64,000 bases of DNA, taken from Spisula solida (lineage: Eukaryota > Mollusca > Bivalvia > Venerida > Mactridae). The DNA is taken from the NCBI GenBank assembly GCA_947247005.1, contig OX365944.1, positions 17,831,501 through 17,895,500 on the forward strand. The letters run 5' to 3'. Shown here piece after piece: positions 1 through 13,194 of this stretch; the stretch's first letter is position 1; each line of letters opens with the position of its first letter. The translations under genes were made by a program, and so were the position numbers. The notes under the pieces are model-generated. The model searched no databases. It saw only the letters and a list, made by a program, of their open reading frames with translations, and was not told the origin of the DNA.

Positions 1-220
1 GGTAGTACAGAGTGGTTGCGCCTCGTCGGTGTTGGTGTCATATCGGCAGCGATCTCACCCAACAACGCCAGTATAGAGCGTTTCTCATAACGAAAACGCT
101 CATATACGGCTTCGTTGGGCATCTCTGCGAAGTTGACAGTCCGGTCCAGTCGTCTCAGGCGCCTTCTTCCACCCAAAATACGTAGTCGGCGTTCTTGACA
201 TCTACAAAAGTCGCCATTTT
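1..220 (-). pseudogene. Harbinger (HARBI1-like) transposase, N-terminal fragment cut by the window edge
   Basis: Read on the minus strand from about position 185 to 1, one frame stays open and gives an arginine-rich start (RRRLRRLDRTVNF), then YERFRYEKRSILALLGEIAA, then TPTRRNHSVL. In HARBI1-type nucleases the N-terminal helical region before the DDE core has the same layout: a basic stretch, a 'yRFr...I..L...I' helix and then 'TPT.RNHSL'. Harbinger transposases cut and paste DNA with a partner Myb-like protein. The fragment runs off the left edge, so the catalytic part would lie outside the window. No start codon context or splice site is obvious upstream. Family assignment is by eye from this short stretch, and it could be an old pseudogene. 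Confidence 0.5.
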
Positions 221-2559
221 GAATCCTCTGAGTGGAGGCTGAGTGTACTATTTGCTATACTCGGCATTCTCCACTCCAATCTCAGAAATGAGAGTAAAAT
301 CAGAGTGTGTAGAGTGCTGAGTTTTCTTGGTGATCCCCAAATCTGAGAATTCCCCAATCCAGAGTGTGAGTGGTCAGTTGTGATCCCAGCCCACCAGATG
401 TTTCGCCTGTCAATAATACAAAATTACACGATAGCTGCACACTGTAAAACTAAAAGGTGAAGATTATATTCGAATTTTATTCAAAACAACCGCTTTAAAT
501 TAGAATAATTTATAACACATTTTGTGATACAAAATGCACATATATGTCTTAAATAAAATTGTAGCTGAAACGTATCCTAAATCACAACTCAATACTGTTT
601 CACAATTGGCTTCATGAGACAAAGTGATGTCAACCATCTCCTGTATATCATTTACGACACGAGACCGACTGAAAATAATTCGAAATTGTGTAACAGTAGT
701 TAGTTACACGGATCATTAGTATTAACTTTCGGTCTACATAATGTTTATACTGTTTGTTTGCAAACTAGCATAAATAATACACTGAAACATAAATTTCATT
801 GACATCGTCAAGATATCTTTCTACATTATGATTGTTCATTGTATGCGAGTTGGAACTGACCTAGTTTGTTTTCCATTTTAGCAACTGGTCTGCACACCAA
901 CAATCAAACGGTTTCATTATATACGTATAGTATAGAAATTTACGTGAAAACACCATCTACGTCATAAAAAGCTAACACATTAGTACTAAGAACTGACAGT
1001 TTCACCTTATTTTTACTGAAGCTTGTACTGCATGAACAACATTAAGCTTCACGCTTTCTGGTCGGCATATTAGACTGCATCATAGGACCAACAATATAAA
1101 ATACACAAATACACACAGCCTAAAGATTTTCGAACTGTTAGACAATGCTCTAATTGTTTGTACAGTTACGGTCATCTTTGAACTACCGCTAATTTTACTG
1201 CCAATATAGAAACCAGTCGAGGTGATTCGAATTAAAACTAGAATTTTTACTGTCGTTATTTGGGTCCCGTCGTTGCATGTTCGGATGGAAGAAAAGTATA
1301 GACATATAGTGGGGTTGCATAGACACATTATACATTATATACACAAGTTTGTGTCTGAAATAAATTTCAAAAATAACATCGAAGTTGTTTGCAAAGCACA
1401 TGTATAATTTCCATTATAGAAACCAAGATGAACTTTTGTCTATTATATTGTTAGACATTATTTTACTGACTAATAATGATATTGGTTTCATTGACATTTC
1501 TCAGTTCTTACATCATCCTGATTGAGTCAATATTACTTAAAATGAAGAAAATTATCATTTTTTAAAAAAGGGCCATTCTTCCAATGTTTGAGAGTAATGT
1601 AACTGTCCTCACACAGTTTGGAATGGATACCTGTAATGGTGTTCAAGTTATTAAAAAAAATCCATAAAAATGTGACGGACGGAAGACAGGGTGATTACTA
1701 CAGGGCACTGCAAAACAAATTTATGGGCCCTAAAAATGAAACAACCAGTGATCGTTAAAGGGATACATTGAACATCACATGGTTGAATGGCACATGCATG
1801 TTCAACTTGCAGTGCACTCGGAAAGATTAGTTAAACAAGATATACACTTAACCCTGTTTTAAAGACAACATGTGAACAAAATCCCCTATAGTTTATTGTC
1901 ACCAATTTTCGAACTATTCAATGAGACCCCCTGTAATCAAAACATGTGTTGGCCAACATAGATGGTCTTTAGGGCCAGGTTTATCTGTACAGAAAAATAA
2001 TTAGCGGAATTAATTACCTTCCTTCAAACCCAAAGGTAACGCGATTCTTCCTGAATAGTTCATTGCAGTATTGGTTAAAGCATCTTGATGTGGTTTGAAA
2101 TTGCCATTCCCTGTTTAAATGGTACGTCATAAATTCTGATTCATAACCGAACAAGTTCGTACCATTTGACACTGAAGCCTCGCCCACAAAAGTTTTTGCC
2201 TTGGCGAACTCTTCATTTGTTCCAGGACGGTATTTAGTGTGGTTAGTGTGTTTTGATTTCTCAACAGAACGTTAATTTCGAGAAATGTTTCGTGGTTCTG
2301 GTGAAACAAGTGTAAAATTGTTAATCTATTGTCGATTGTGCGCGTATTAGTCAAATTACTATTTCCTCCCCTACTTCATCACTCTTTGGTCATACGTCAA
2401 CTTCAACTTCTTTGACTGTTTGCTGTCTTTTGCTCGGTGTTCGTGATAAATGTTTCCCTTTCGCTCTTTACCTTTCTTCCAAATCTTCTTTTGGGCCCAA
2501 GTTAGCTTCATCCAGTCTTTGTCGAACCCGCTTGCGGTGAGCTCGACATAGTCTGTACA
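221..2559. other. Gene-less AT-rich stretch
   Basis: I see no convincing coding exon here. A minus-strand frame at 2127-2354 (75 residues), and an open lysine-rich stretch just upstream of it near 2375-2560, resemble nothing I recognise and lack conserved motifs. The short frames at 1080-1407 overlap each other on both strands and look like chance. Confidence 0.5.
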
Positions 2560-3395
2560 ATGGCAGTTGAGTGTATGTACGTCCGTGAGTGAGTGGGTAA
2601 ATTAGTCCGTCCGGGTCCTTGCCCGGAATGTATCTCCCTTAAGTATTGACATATTTAAACATAACTTGGCTTAATTGTTAAACACCATTAGACGGTGTGC
2701 AGTCCGGAAGAATCAGTTCTCTAGCTTAAGGTCACACTTGGAGGTCGAACGTCAAACATGAGCATTTTTGACCTTGTCCGGGCTGTATCTTCATTATGCA
2801 TTGACATTTTTAAACATACGTTGGAATAATTGTTAAACATTATAGCACGGTGTGCAGTATGCAAGATTCATGCCTCTAGCGCTAAGGTCAAGGTCACATT
2901 TAGAGGTCAAACGTCAAATATGAGCATTTTGACCTTGTCCGGGCACAAAGTGCTCAAGGTGAGCTATTGTGATCACCCTTTTGTCCGTTGTCCACCGTAC
3001 ACTGTCAACAATTTGGCTTTTTTATGAAACTTGGTCACAATTTTTGTCCCTATGTAATCTAGATCAAGTTCGTGAATGGGTCATCTGGGATTAATAACTA
3101 GGTCACAACAACGAAAAACCTTGTTAACACTATAGAGGTCACAGTTGTCACTTAATCTTTATGAAACTTGGTCGCGATGTTTGTCTCTATAAAATCTAGG
3201 TCATGTTCGTAACTGGGTCATCTGGGGTAAAAAACTAGGTCACTAGGTAAAATCAAAGAAAAACCTAGAGGTCACAATTTTGACATAGTCTTAATGAAAC
3301 TTGGGTCACAATGTTTGTCCCTATGCAATCTATGTGGCCTAGTTTTTGACCCCAGTTGATCAAATTAACTTGTTTGAGCGCTCATTATAAGGCTG
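2560..3395. repeat. Dispersed GGTCA-rich repeat, two family types
   Basis: Two related segments at about 2590-2780 and 2790-2960 share 'gaccttgtccggg', 'ggtgtgcagt' and 'ggtcaaacgtcaaa' phrases and form an imperfect duplication. They are followed by the common 'gtgagctattgtgatcaccc ... gaaacttggtcacaatg' repeat. The same family recurs at 26085-26370, 47640-48475 and 60262-61228. It is non-coding, and the small frames inside are not genes. Confidence 0.75.
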
Positions 3396-3945
3396 TCGAA
3401 ACAGTATATAACAAAACATGAGTTGGAAGATTTTGTTTTGACATTATGATGTATTTTGTTTAAAAAACGGCATTTTCTTATTTGGATTATTTGCTTATCG
3501 TATTACGCTTCAAATGTGTAAATTACAATATCTTTCCTAATGAATTGGGTTCTTGCAATGAGAAACCATATATTCAATTCCGCTTCGCTTACTTTATAAA
3601 CAGTGTAAACTGAATTGACTATAATAAATGTTTTGTATTACCAACACATTCCCCAGACACATTAGTTACGTATGGTTTAACTACACCGTCCATGTCAGAT
3701 CGCGCCATCGACAATAATAGAACCAATTTGAACCTTGTTCAACCTCGTTGAAATTCACCGACAATGTTATATATGATAAAAATCACACATACTAGTAAGA
3801 ATAATTGTTGATGCTGTCACTGTAGTTAGACGTGTATTTCCTGATGATAACCCGTTACATAGGTTTCTGATTTTAGATGCGGCATTAATTATTTTTCTTA
3901 ATTACCTAAATTTTATTTTAGATGCAATACTTCATGATTACATAA
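3396..3945. other. Upstream region of the receptor gene
   Basis: This unique AT-rich sequence lies directly before the proposed start codon. It should hold the promoter and 5' untranslated region if 3946 is the true start. I see no clear TATA box or initiator that would fix a transcription start. Confidence 0.3.
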
Positions 3946-4038
3946 ATGTTTACAGTTTTCAAAATGCTCAGGATTTATGTTTTCTCGTGTATTTTATTTT
4001 CTCTTAATAACAAACTTATAATCGATGGTGTGTCAAAA
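3946..4038 (+). CDS. Receptor gene exon 1, first half: signal peptide
   Basis: Thirty-one codons from ATG give MFTVFKMLR, then the hydrophobic core IYVFSCILFSL, then NNKLIIDGVSK, a typical secretion signal for a membrane receptor. A second ATG at codon 7 could also serve as the start. The exon is cut after codon 31 by the 7-bp duplication GTCAAAA that flanks the 14.5 kb foldback element. After the element and the second copy of the duplication, reading resumes at 18532 in the same frame. If the element is not spliced out, translation stops inside it at 4141-4143, giving about 65 residues. Two splice options keep the frame: donor AAG|GTGTGT at 4041/4042 with acceptor TTTTGAAG|CTA at 18546/18547, or donor GATG|GTGTGT at 4027/4028 with acceptor CTAG|GAA at 18550/18551. 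The start codon is an inference. Confidence 0.6.
4032..4038. repeat. Target-site duplication GTCAAAA, left copy
   Basis: These seven bases directly precede the left end of the large foldback element and are repeated exactly at 18525-18531 directly after its right end. They fall within codons of the host reading frame. Confidence 0.85.
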
Positions 4039-6937
4039 AAGGTGTGTGAAGTTGGCTCTGAGATCGTTAATCGAAGATCGACATTCAATACAGACCTAGG
4101 TGCTAATACAGATCCAGCTCTGAAATCGACATTGGCAATTTAAGGTGAGCTAATACAGACCCAGTGGCCAATACAGATCCAGCTCTGAGATCGACATTCG
4201 CAAAAAAAGGCCTGTGAATACAGATCTGAGTTTGAATACAGAGCCAGGTCTGACATCGTCATTCGATGTACACCGACGGCGAATACAGACCTAAGACCGA
4301 ATACCGACCCAGCTCTGAGATCGACATTCGCAAAATAATGCCTATGAATACAGATCTGAGTTTGAATACAGAGCCAGGTCTGACATCGTCATTCGATGTA
4401 CACCGACGGCGAATACAGACCTAGGACCGAATACCGACCCAGCTCTGAGATCGACATTCGCAAAATAATGCCTATGAATACAGATCTGAGTTTGAATACA
4501 GAGCCAGGTCTGACATCGTCATTCGATGTACACCGACGGCGAATACAGACCTAGGACCGAATACCGACCCAGCTCTGAGATCGACATTCGCAAAATAATG
4601 CCTATGAATACAGATCTGAGTTTGAATACAGAGCCAGGTCTGACATCGTCATTCGATGTACACCGACGGCGAATACAGACCTAGGACCGAATACCGACCC
4701 AGCTCTGAGATCGACATTCGCAAAATAATGCCTATGAATACAGATCTGAGTTTGAATACAGAGCCAGGTCTGACATCGTCATTCGATGTACACCGACGGC
4801 GAATACAGACCTAGGACCGAATACCGACCCAGCTCTGAGATCGACATTCGCAAAATAAGGCCTGTGAATACAGATCTGAGTTTGAATACAGAGCCAGGTC
4901 TGACATCGTCATTCGATGTACAACTATGGCGAATACAGACATAGGATCGAATACCGACCCAGCTCTGACATCGACATTCGATGTATAGCGACGGCGAATA
5001 CAGACCTAGAATCGAATACCGACCCAGCTCTGAGATCGACATTCGATGTACAGCGACGGCGAATACAGACCTAGGATCGAATACCGACCCAGCTCTGAGA
5101 TCGACATTCGCAAAATAATGCCTATGAATACAGATCTGAATTTGAATACAGAGCCAGGTCTGACATCGTCATTCGATGTACACCGACGGCGAATACAGAC
5201 CTAGGACCGAATACCGACCCAGCTCTGAGATCGACATTCGCAAAATAATGCCTATGAATACAGATCTGAGTTTGAATACAGAGCCAGGTCTGACATCGTC
5301 ATTCGATGTACACCGACGGCGAATACAGACCTAGGACCGAATACCGACCCAGCTCTGAGATCGACATTGGCAAAATAATGCCTGTGAATACAGATCTGAG
5401 TTTGAATACAGAGCCAGGTCTGACATCGTCATTCAAAGTACACCTACGGCGAATACAGACCTAGGACCGAATACAGACCCAGCTCTGAGATCGATATTCG
5501 CAAAATAAGGCCTGTGAATAAATATCCGAGTTTGAATACAGAGCCAGGTCTGACATCGACATTCGATGTACAACTATGGCGAATACAGACATAGGATCGA
5601 ATACCGACCCAGCTCTGACATCGACATTCCATGTAAAGCGACGGCGAATACAGACCTAGGATCCAATACCGACCCAGCTCTGACATCGACATTCGATGTA
5701 TAGCGACGGCGAATACAGACCTAGGATGGAATACCGACCCAGCTCTGACATCAACATTCGCAAAATAAGGCCTGTGAATACAGACTTAAGTTTGAATACA
5801 GACCCAGGTCTGACATCGTCATTCGATGTACACCTACGGCGAATACAGACCTAGGACCGAATACCGACCCAGCTCTGAGATCGACATTCGCAAAATAAGG
5901 CCTGTGAATACAGACCTAAGTTTGAATACAGACCCAGGTCTGACATCGTCATTCGATGTACACCTACGGCGAATACAGACCTTGGACCGAATACCGACCC
6001 AGCTCTGAGATCGACATTCGCAAAATAAGGCCTGTGAATACAGATCCGAGTTTGAATACAGAGCCAGGTCTGACATCGACATTCGATGTACAACTATGGC
6101 GAATACAGACATAGGATCGAATACCGACCCAGCTCTGACATCGACATTCGATGTATAGCGACGGCGAATACAGACCTAGGATCGAATACCGACCCAGCTC
6201 TGAGATCGACATTCGATGTACAGCGATGGCGAATACAGACCTAGGACCGAATACCGACCCAGCTCTGAGATCGACATTCGCAAAATAATGCCTATGAATA
6301 CAGATCTGAGTTTGAATACAGAGCCAGGTCTGACATCGTCATTCGATGTACACCGACGGCGAATACAGACCTAGGACCGAATACCGACCCAGCTCTGAGA
6401 TCGACATTGGCAAAATAATGCCTGTGAATACAGATCTGAGTTTGAATACAGAACCAGGTCTGACATCGTCATTCAATGTACACCTACGGCGAATACAGAC
6501 CTAGGACCGAATACCGACCCAGCTCTGAGATCGATATTCGCAAAATAAGGCCTGTGAATACAGATCCGAGTTTGAATACAGAGCCAGGTCTGACATCGAC
6601 ATTCGATGTACAACTATGGCGAATACAGACATAGGATCGAATACCGACCCAGCTCTGACATCGACAATCAATGTATACCGACGGCGAATACAGACCTAGG
6701 ATCGAATACCGACCCAGCTCTGAGATCGACATTCACAACATAATGTGGGCGAATACAGATATGAGTTTGAATACAGAGCCAGGTCTGACATCGTTATTCG
6801 ATGTTAACCGACGGCGAATACAGACCTCGGATACAATACCGACCCAATTATGACTTCGACAATCATTATTTACCGACGGCGAATACAGACCCAAGTGTGA
6901 ATACAGATCCATCTCTGAGTTCGTCATTCGCAAAATA
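4039..6937 (+). repeat. Left arm, outer tandem array (65-bp unit, 130-bp pair)
   Basis: The 65-bp unit begins 'gaatacagacctaggaccga' and ends around 'gacattcg' plus a variable 15-base tail. Tails alternate between 'caaaataatgcctat' and 'atgtacaccgacggc', giving a 130-bp higher-order period; for example 'gagccaggtc' recurs at 4371 and 4501. Many neighbouring pairs between 4200 and 4860 are almost identical, which points to recent amplification. The outermost two units (4050-4200) differ slightly and match the outer end of the right arm. Confidence 0.95.
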
Positions 6938-7245
6938 CGTTGAGGGGAATACCGAGCTGGGATGCAATATTATTGACAGCCAGAAACCAAGAAAACAATG
7001 TATTTTACATGCTTTATATTTGTTGTTCAATGCATGAAATCTGTAAAAGCAACATCAATACATACCGTTTTATTTATTTCTTATTTATAAACTAATAGTG
7101 AATGACCAATATAAATGAGTTCTAATTAAATACATTGCAAATTTACCATAGTTTTCATTGATTATTTAAAATTTATTTTAAAGGGAAGTAATAAAGCCTT
7201 AACAATAAACGTCACTGCTACGTATCCACAGTTTAATGCATAGAC
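6938..7245. repeat. Unique block inside the left arm
   Basis: About 308 bases of AT-rich non-repetitive sequence break the array. The reverse complement of the block at 15706-16013 matches it with only about three differences by eye, so the arms are about 99% alike here. No gene is seen in it. Confidence 0.9.
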
Positions 7246-8893
7246 CGATGACGAATACAGACCTAGGATCGAATACCGACCCAGCTCTGAGATCGACATT
7301 CACAAAATGTGGTTGGTGAATACAGATCTGAGTTTGAATACAGAGCCAGGTCTGACATCGACATTCGATATGAAACGACAGCGTATACAGACCTAGAATC
7401 GAATACCGATCAAGCTCTGACATCGACATTCGCGAAATGTGGTTGGTGAATACAGATCTGAGTTTGAATACAGAGCCAGCTCTGACATCGGCATTCGATA
7501 TGAACCGACAGCGAATGCAGACCTAGGATCGAATACCGACCCAGCTCTGACATCGACATTCGATGTATACCCACGGCGAATACAGACCTAGGATCCAATA
7601 CCGACCCAGCTCTGAGATCGACATTCGCGAAATATGGTTGGTGAATACAGATCTGAGTTTGAATACAGAGCCAGGTCTGACATCGACGTTCGATGTAAAC
7701 CGAGGGCGAATACAGACCTAGGACCCAATACATACCCAGCTCTGAGATCGACATTAGCAATATAAGGTGGGTGAATACATATCTGAGTTTGAATACAGAG
7801 CCTGGTCTGACATCGACATTCGATGTATACCCACGGCGAATACAGCCCTAGGATCCAATACCGACCCAGCTCTGAGATCGACATTAGCAATATAAGGTGG
7901 GTGAATACAGATCTGAGTTTGAATACAGAGCCAGCTCTGACATCGGCATTCGATATGAACCGACAGCGAATACAGACCTAGGATCGAATACCGACCCAGC
8001 TCTGACATCAACATTCGCAAAATAAGGCGGGTGAATACAGGTCTGAGTTTGAATACAGAGCCAGCTCTGACATAGACATTCGACGTTTACCGAAGGCGAA
8101 TACAGACCTAGGGTCGAATACCGATCCAGCTCTGAGATCGACACTCGATGTATACCTACGGCGAATACAGACCTAGGATCGAATACCGACCCAGCCCTGA
8201 CATCGACAATCGATGTATACCGACGGCGAATACAGACCTATGATCGAATACCGACTCAACTGACAGCGACATTCAATGTATACCCACGGCGAATACAGAC
8301 CTAGGTTCCAATACAGTGTTAGGTCTGACATAGACATTCAATGTATACGCACGGCGAATACAGGCCTAGGTTCCAATACCGACCGAGCTCTGAGATCGAC
8401 ATTCGCAAATTAAGGCCTGTGACTACCGAGCTTGAATACAGATCAAGGTCTGACATCGAATTTCGATGTGAGTCGACAGCCAATACAGACCTATGATCGA
8501 ATACCAACCCAACTGTGAGATCGATATTCGCGGAATTAGCTGGGTCAATGCATATCTAAGCTTGAATATAGAGCCAGCTTGACATTCTACGAATACCGAC
8601 GGCGAATACAGACATAGGGTCGATTACCGATCTAGCTCTGAGATCGTCATTCGTGAAATGAGCTTAGTGAATACAGATCTGAGTTTGAATACAGATCCAA
8701 GTCTGACATCGACATTCGATGTAACCCGACAGCGAATACAGACCTAGAATCGAATACCGATTCAGCTCTGAGATCGATGTTCGCAATATACGACTTCAAA
8801 TACCGACCCAACTCTGACATCGACATTCGCAAATAAGGTGTGCGAATACTGATCTGAGTTTAAATACAAAGCCAGCCCAGACATCAACATTAG
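7246..8893 (+). repeat. Left arm, inner tandem array
   Basis: The same 65-bp family continues, with tails such as 'gcgaaatgtggttggt' and 'gcaatataaggtgggt'. Units become more diverged toward the spacer; from about 8240 to 8890 several are shortened or mutated. The pattern matches older copies lying at the inner end of the arm. Confidence 0.9.
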
Positions 8894-8924
8894 ATTTAGG
8901 ATTTCATGGCATCAGTCTGCGACT

Positions 8925-9755
8925 ATATCTGGCACCCTCGCAGACGTTCAGGAATTTTGGTGCCATTTGATTGTTTTATATGTGTGACCTTTAAGCTCTG
9001 TTAGGAGTCAATTGCATCGGTCTGCGACTGTTTTTTACACTATCGCAGACTTTCATGAATATAGAGGCCCTAAGGTATCCATTGTATCGGTCTGCGAATG
9101 TTTCTGACATGTTCACAGACTTCAGGTATGTTGGTGCCAATTGAACAAATCACAGTTTTGGCATCTAGGGACCCTTACGAGTCCATTACATCGGTCTGCG
9201 ACTGTTTCTGACACGCTCATCGACTTTCAGGAATGTTCGTGCCTTTTTAGAAAATGGTATTTTTGACATTTAGGGACCTTCATGAGTCCATTCAATCGGT
9301 CTGCGACTGTTTCTGACACACTCATCGACTTTCAGGAATGTTCGTGCCTTTTTAGAAAATGGTATTTTTGACATTTAGGGACCTTCATGAGTCCATTCAA
9401 TCGGTCTGCGACTGTTTCGGACACCCATCGCAGTCTCTCCTGAATGTTGGTGCAAATTGACAAAAATGACACTTTTGTTCTCCATAGGAGTCCTTTGCAT
9501 CGGTCTGCGACTGTTTCTGACACTCTCGCATACTTTCAGGAACTTTGTTGCCAATTGATAAAATGACATTTTTGGCCTCTAGGAACACTTAGGAGCTCAC
9601 TGCATCTGTCTGCGACTGTTAATGACACACTTGAGGACTTTCAGGAATTTCGGTGCCAATGGAGAAAATGATAGTTTTGGCCTCTAGGAACTCTTAGGAG
9701 TCCATTGCATATGTCTGCGTCTGTTTATGGCATACTCGCAGACTTTCAGGTATAT
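8925..9755. repeat. Spacer tandem array, about 105-115 bp unit
   Basis: About eight copies share the phrases 'atcggtctgcgactgtttctgacac', 'gactttcaggaatgt' and 'agggacc..tagGAGTCCATT'. Two neighbouring copies (about 9190-9410) are nearly identical with a period close to 105 bp. Overlapping minus-strand frames here are products of the repeat and not genes. Confidence 0.9.
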
Positions 9756-12700
9756 TATTATTATCACAATTACTCTAACATAGCCAACTTCTGCTTGTTA
9801 TGTGGATGGATGTGCGTGATTCAAGCCTTGCTTTGAAACATTTAAATAGAGTATCACGGTGTTCAAATTATCATATAATATAACTAAGATGAGTTTTGTA
9901 TTAATCAAGACTATATCTGTAGTCTTTTTATTAACATAATACCTTGTCGTTATTCAGGGTGGTTCTTTTGGGATTGGCTGGAATACTCCGTCCGGATACA
10001 CAGTTCTCTTTCTTGACAAGATAACAAAAGTTCTCTTAATTTCTTTTTGTATACCTCGTAAAATAACAAATATACAAAGTACTATTTTCTAGGACTAACA
10101 AAGTAGTTTTTGATCAGTAGACATAGGGCAGTCAGAAAATAATTGTCAGCAAAATTCCCTAATACGGGGGACATAAGGACCCCCTTTGGTCTCATAGCCT
10201 AAGTTTGCTGTGGGTGGATTGTGGATTGTTACTAAAGGTTCCTTTAGTGTACTATATATGCAGCGACGCAGACGTGAAAACATTATATGTATAACACCAT
10301 AACTCATGTGACGTTTGAAACAATTTAAAATTGTAACTTTGTGCATATAGACAAAGGTGATTTTTGTAATTGTTTAAACACATGTACTTTTTCAATGATT
10401 ACTTTATTGACTTAATTTTAATGACCCATGTGTGAGATGATATTCATTACAAGGGTTTACTACCCTCAGCTAGACTTTTGTCAATATCAATGAGATGGAA
10501 ACGGTTTCGTAAAAAATGAATGCGTTTTCAGTTCATTGATATTCAAACAGGACATGTTTTATTGCACTGGACAATACTTGTCTCATAATTACGCAATACA
10601 ATTATGTTATATGGGCTCATACGGTTTCTGAGCGTTGTTTTCAAATGTCATTCATGCGGATTGGATTTAAATTCATTTTATTCGAATATGTACCATTGTA
10701 CTCATAAATGACAATCTGAAATTTTGAAACCGCTAAATTATTATTAAACTATAGCTATACAAATGAATCAAACGCGAAACCCAAAATACCACACATACAT
10801 CCTAATGAATACTGGATGCATACTAACGAATTATACACTAATTTATTCTGAATATGTCAACATTTCTAGAATGTGACATGATGGTTCTTTCGTCGGAGGA
10901 TTTTAATCCTTTTTGCCTCATGTATATTTTTACAAGACTTTTTATGTTCGACACTAACTTTTAAAAAGTGGATGGGGTAATGTTATACCCTCATTATAAA
11001 CAAAAAAAGAAAACTCACACATGTTGTCCTTTTCATGTAATTCTGCTTACATGAAATTACCACCATTGTTTTATTTTTGTTGTTCGTATTATAGTATCAG
11101 GGATATGACGTCATACATCTAAAATACATAGTTTTAAACGACAAATGATGAATTATTCTGAATTTATTTGTTCTGTGAAAAAACAACATATTTAGATATT
11201 TAAAATAGCTACATATTTGACTTTCCCACTTAACACGTCCAACAGCAAAATTCAGTAACACTGTATAGGGCATAGTACCAGTAAAATGCCCTCTTCAAGA
11301 GTATTTGGAACATGGCAGATTTCCTGTACAGCTAAAGCCATTCAGACTTTTCAAACATCAGTGTTGATATATCACTAGTTAAACAAGTATAAAATGCATA
11401 AAAATGTGCAAATTTGAAATCAATCGGATTACTTTTGTATATTTTATGAACATGTATATCAATCCTTTCGATTACTAATCTGCCTTATTTTGTTCCAAGT
11501 CCAGTCATAGCGCTGGTACCGCCGGTGATCCGCTTCCATCGGTTAAGGTCATACCTTACTATACCATAACAATTGCTAGCCAAAATTGTTATTTTTATTT
11601 CACCTAGAACAAAATGCAGTAGCTTTTACGAATTTTATAATATGTATCATACTCTACATTTGCTAGCATGTATTATGCAAAGGTTATTTGCAATTTGGTG
11701 AATGACCATCTAGTTGTTATGTACGTACATATTGTGTATATATTATATACGATATGGGCCAGGTACTAAATAGTTTGTCTTCATTAAGACAGGTTTGCCG
11801 CGAAATGAATGCACCAAGTAAACCACAGTTATAGTCCAACCAAATGAACTTAGTTCTCACATTTTATGCATCGATATATTGCACGACAAGTATCAATTTC
11901 CTCGAGATAATCGTGTCTTGTTGGATATTTAGATTTGTGTTTATAGTATACCGTGTACATAATCGCAATACTTTCTGCTGATGGAAACAAATATCATTTT
12001 AAGTTATTGACAATTAGTAAACGGTTAAATGATGCTTTAACGAATGTTCGATTACAAGGGTAATGTGTTTGCACTATAATTGCGACCTTGAATTTCGACA
12101 CCAACGCCTAGTAGAGCGCAAACAATATGCATGTACAAAGAGGACTGTTCAATTATGTGTATGGTTCTTATTATCTTAACCATAGATTTCCTTGATTAGC
12201 TTCTGATTGCGCTGTGAAATTGCGCTGAAAATTGCATATTGCGCTGTGTTTTGGCAGATATTTGGGTTATTACGACATGTTATGAGTTAGAAAATTAGCT
12301 TATACCTTGGTCACACTGGCTGGCTGGTGTCCGTATACCATAACTATTTAACCTGTGTATAGGCATAGTGTATACACTGAGCGTCGGCCGCTGGTTAACA
12401 TTTGCTCCTTGGTAAAGGATGGCGGACGGGAACGGTTGAGGGACATAAAAACACATTGGATCATCACGGAAATATCACTTTGACCCTACGTCATGTTCTG
12501 ATTTAATCCGACAATTCCACGAAGACCAGCCGATGTCCGTCCGGCCTCCGGTCCACTTAGGTAATGGGTATGCCGATCGATTATCGGATGACGAATAGAT
12601 GTGTGCCCCATTTATAAGCGATGTACTAACAGAACATTTTGCAAATGTCATGATACTTGTATACTAGGCCTACAAGACTAAAATAAGAAGTAGTCAATAC

Positions 12701-13194
12701 ACAATGTAGATATGAGATATGTTATGAGGAATAATAGTGTACTAGCACAAAATTGTCCTCATGGAATGGAACATGAGTTGTTGTTATTTTAGCTAAATAT
12801 TTTTGACATTAAAGTTGATCCTCATCCATCCGAAAATGTACCAGTGCATGGTGTTGTGATCGGCAAGGTTCGAGTAATCACTCCCGGTGGTGTGTGTAAA
12901 ATGGACGACAACCACAAAGTACAAAATGGGTTTGAAATTATTTAAAGCAATTATGACGCCTTGTAGTTTTTTATGATCACTGTAAAATTGTATATTGAAC
13001 ATCCCTCGTAGAAGTTTTGGCACCCTATCAAGAAAGACATCATACGACCAAAAAAGGTGTCAAGTGCGTCTAGTTCAAACCGGTCAGAGAAGAAAAACGT
13101 AAACTGTTGTTTTAAGCTCTGTGTTGTTCAAACGGAATACAAAGATTCAAAGTAAGTTCTGCCTACTGCTTAAGTCGCAGCTATATTCAACCTA
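9756..13194. other. Foldback spacer, no gene seen
   Basis: This is AT-rich sequence with only short chance frames, such as 10146-10346 and 12793-13023 on the minus strand. I looked for transposase-like motifs on both strands and saw none, so the element appears non-autonomous. Confidence 0.5.

Noticed and set aside
4779..8832. Many minus-strand frames of 60-116 residues in the left arm
   Set aside because: They are translations of the 65-bp satellite in changing frames; no non-repetitive protein sequence, splice logic or start context supports them.
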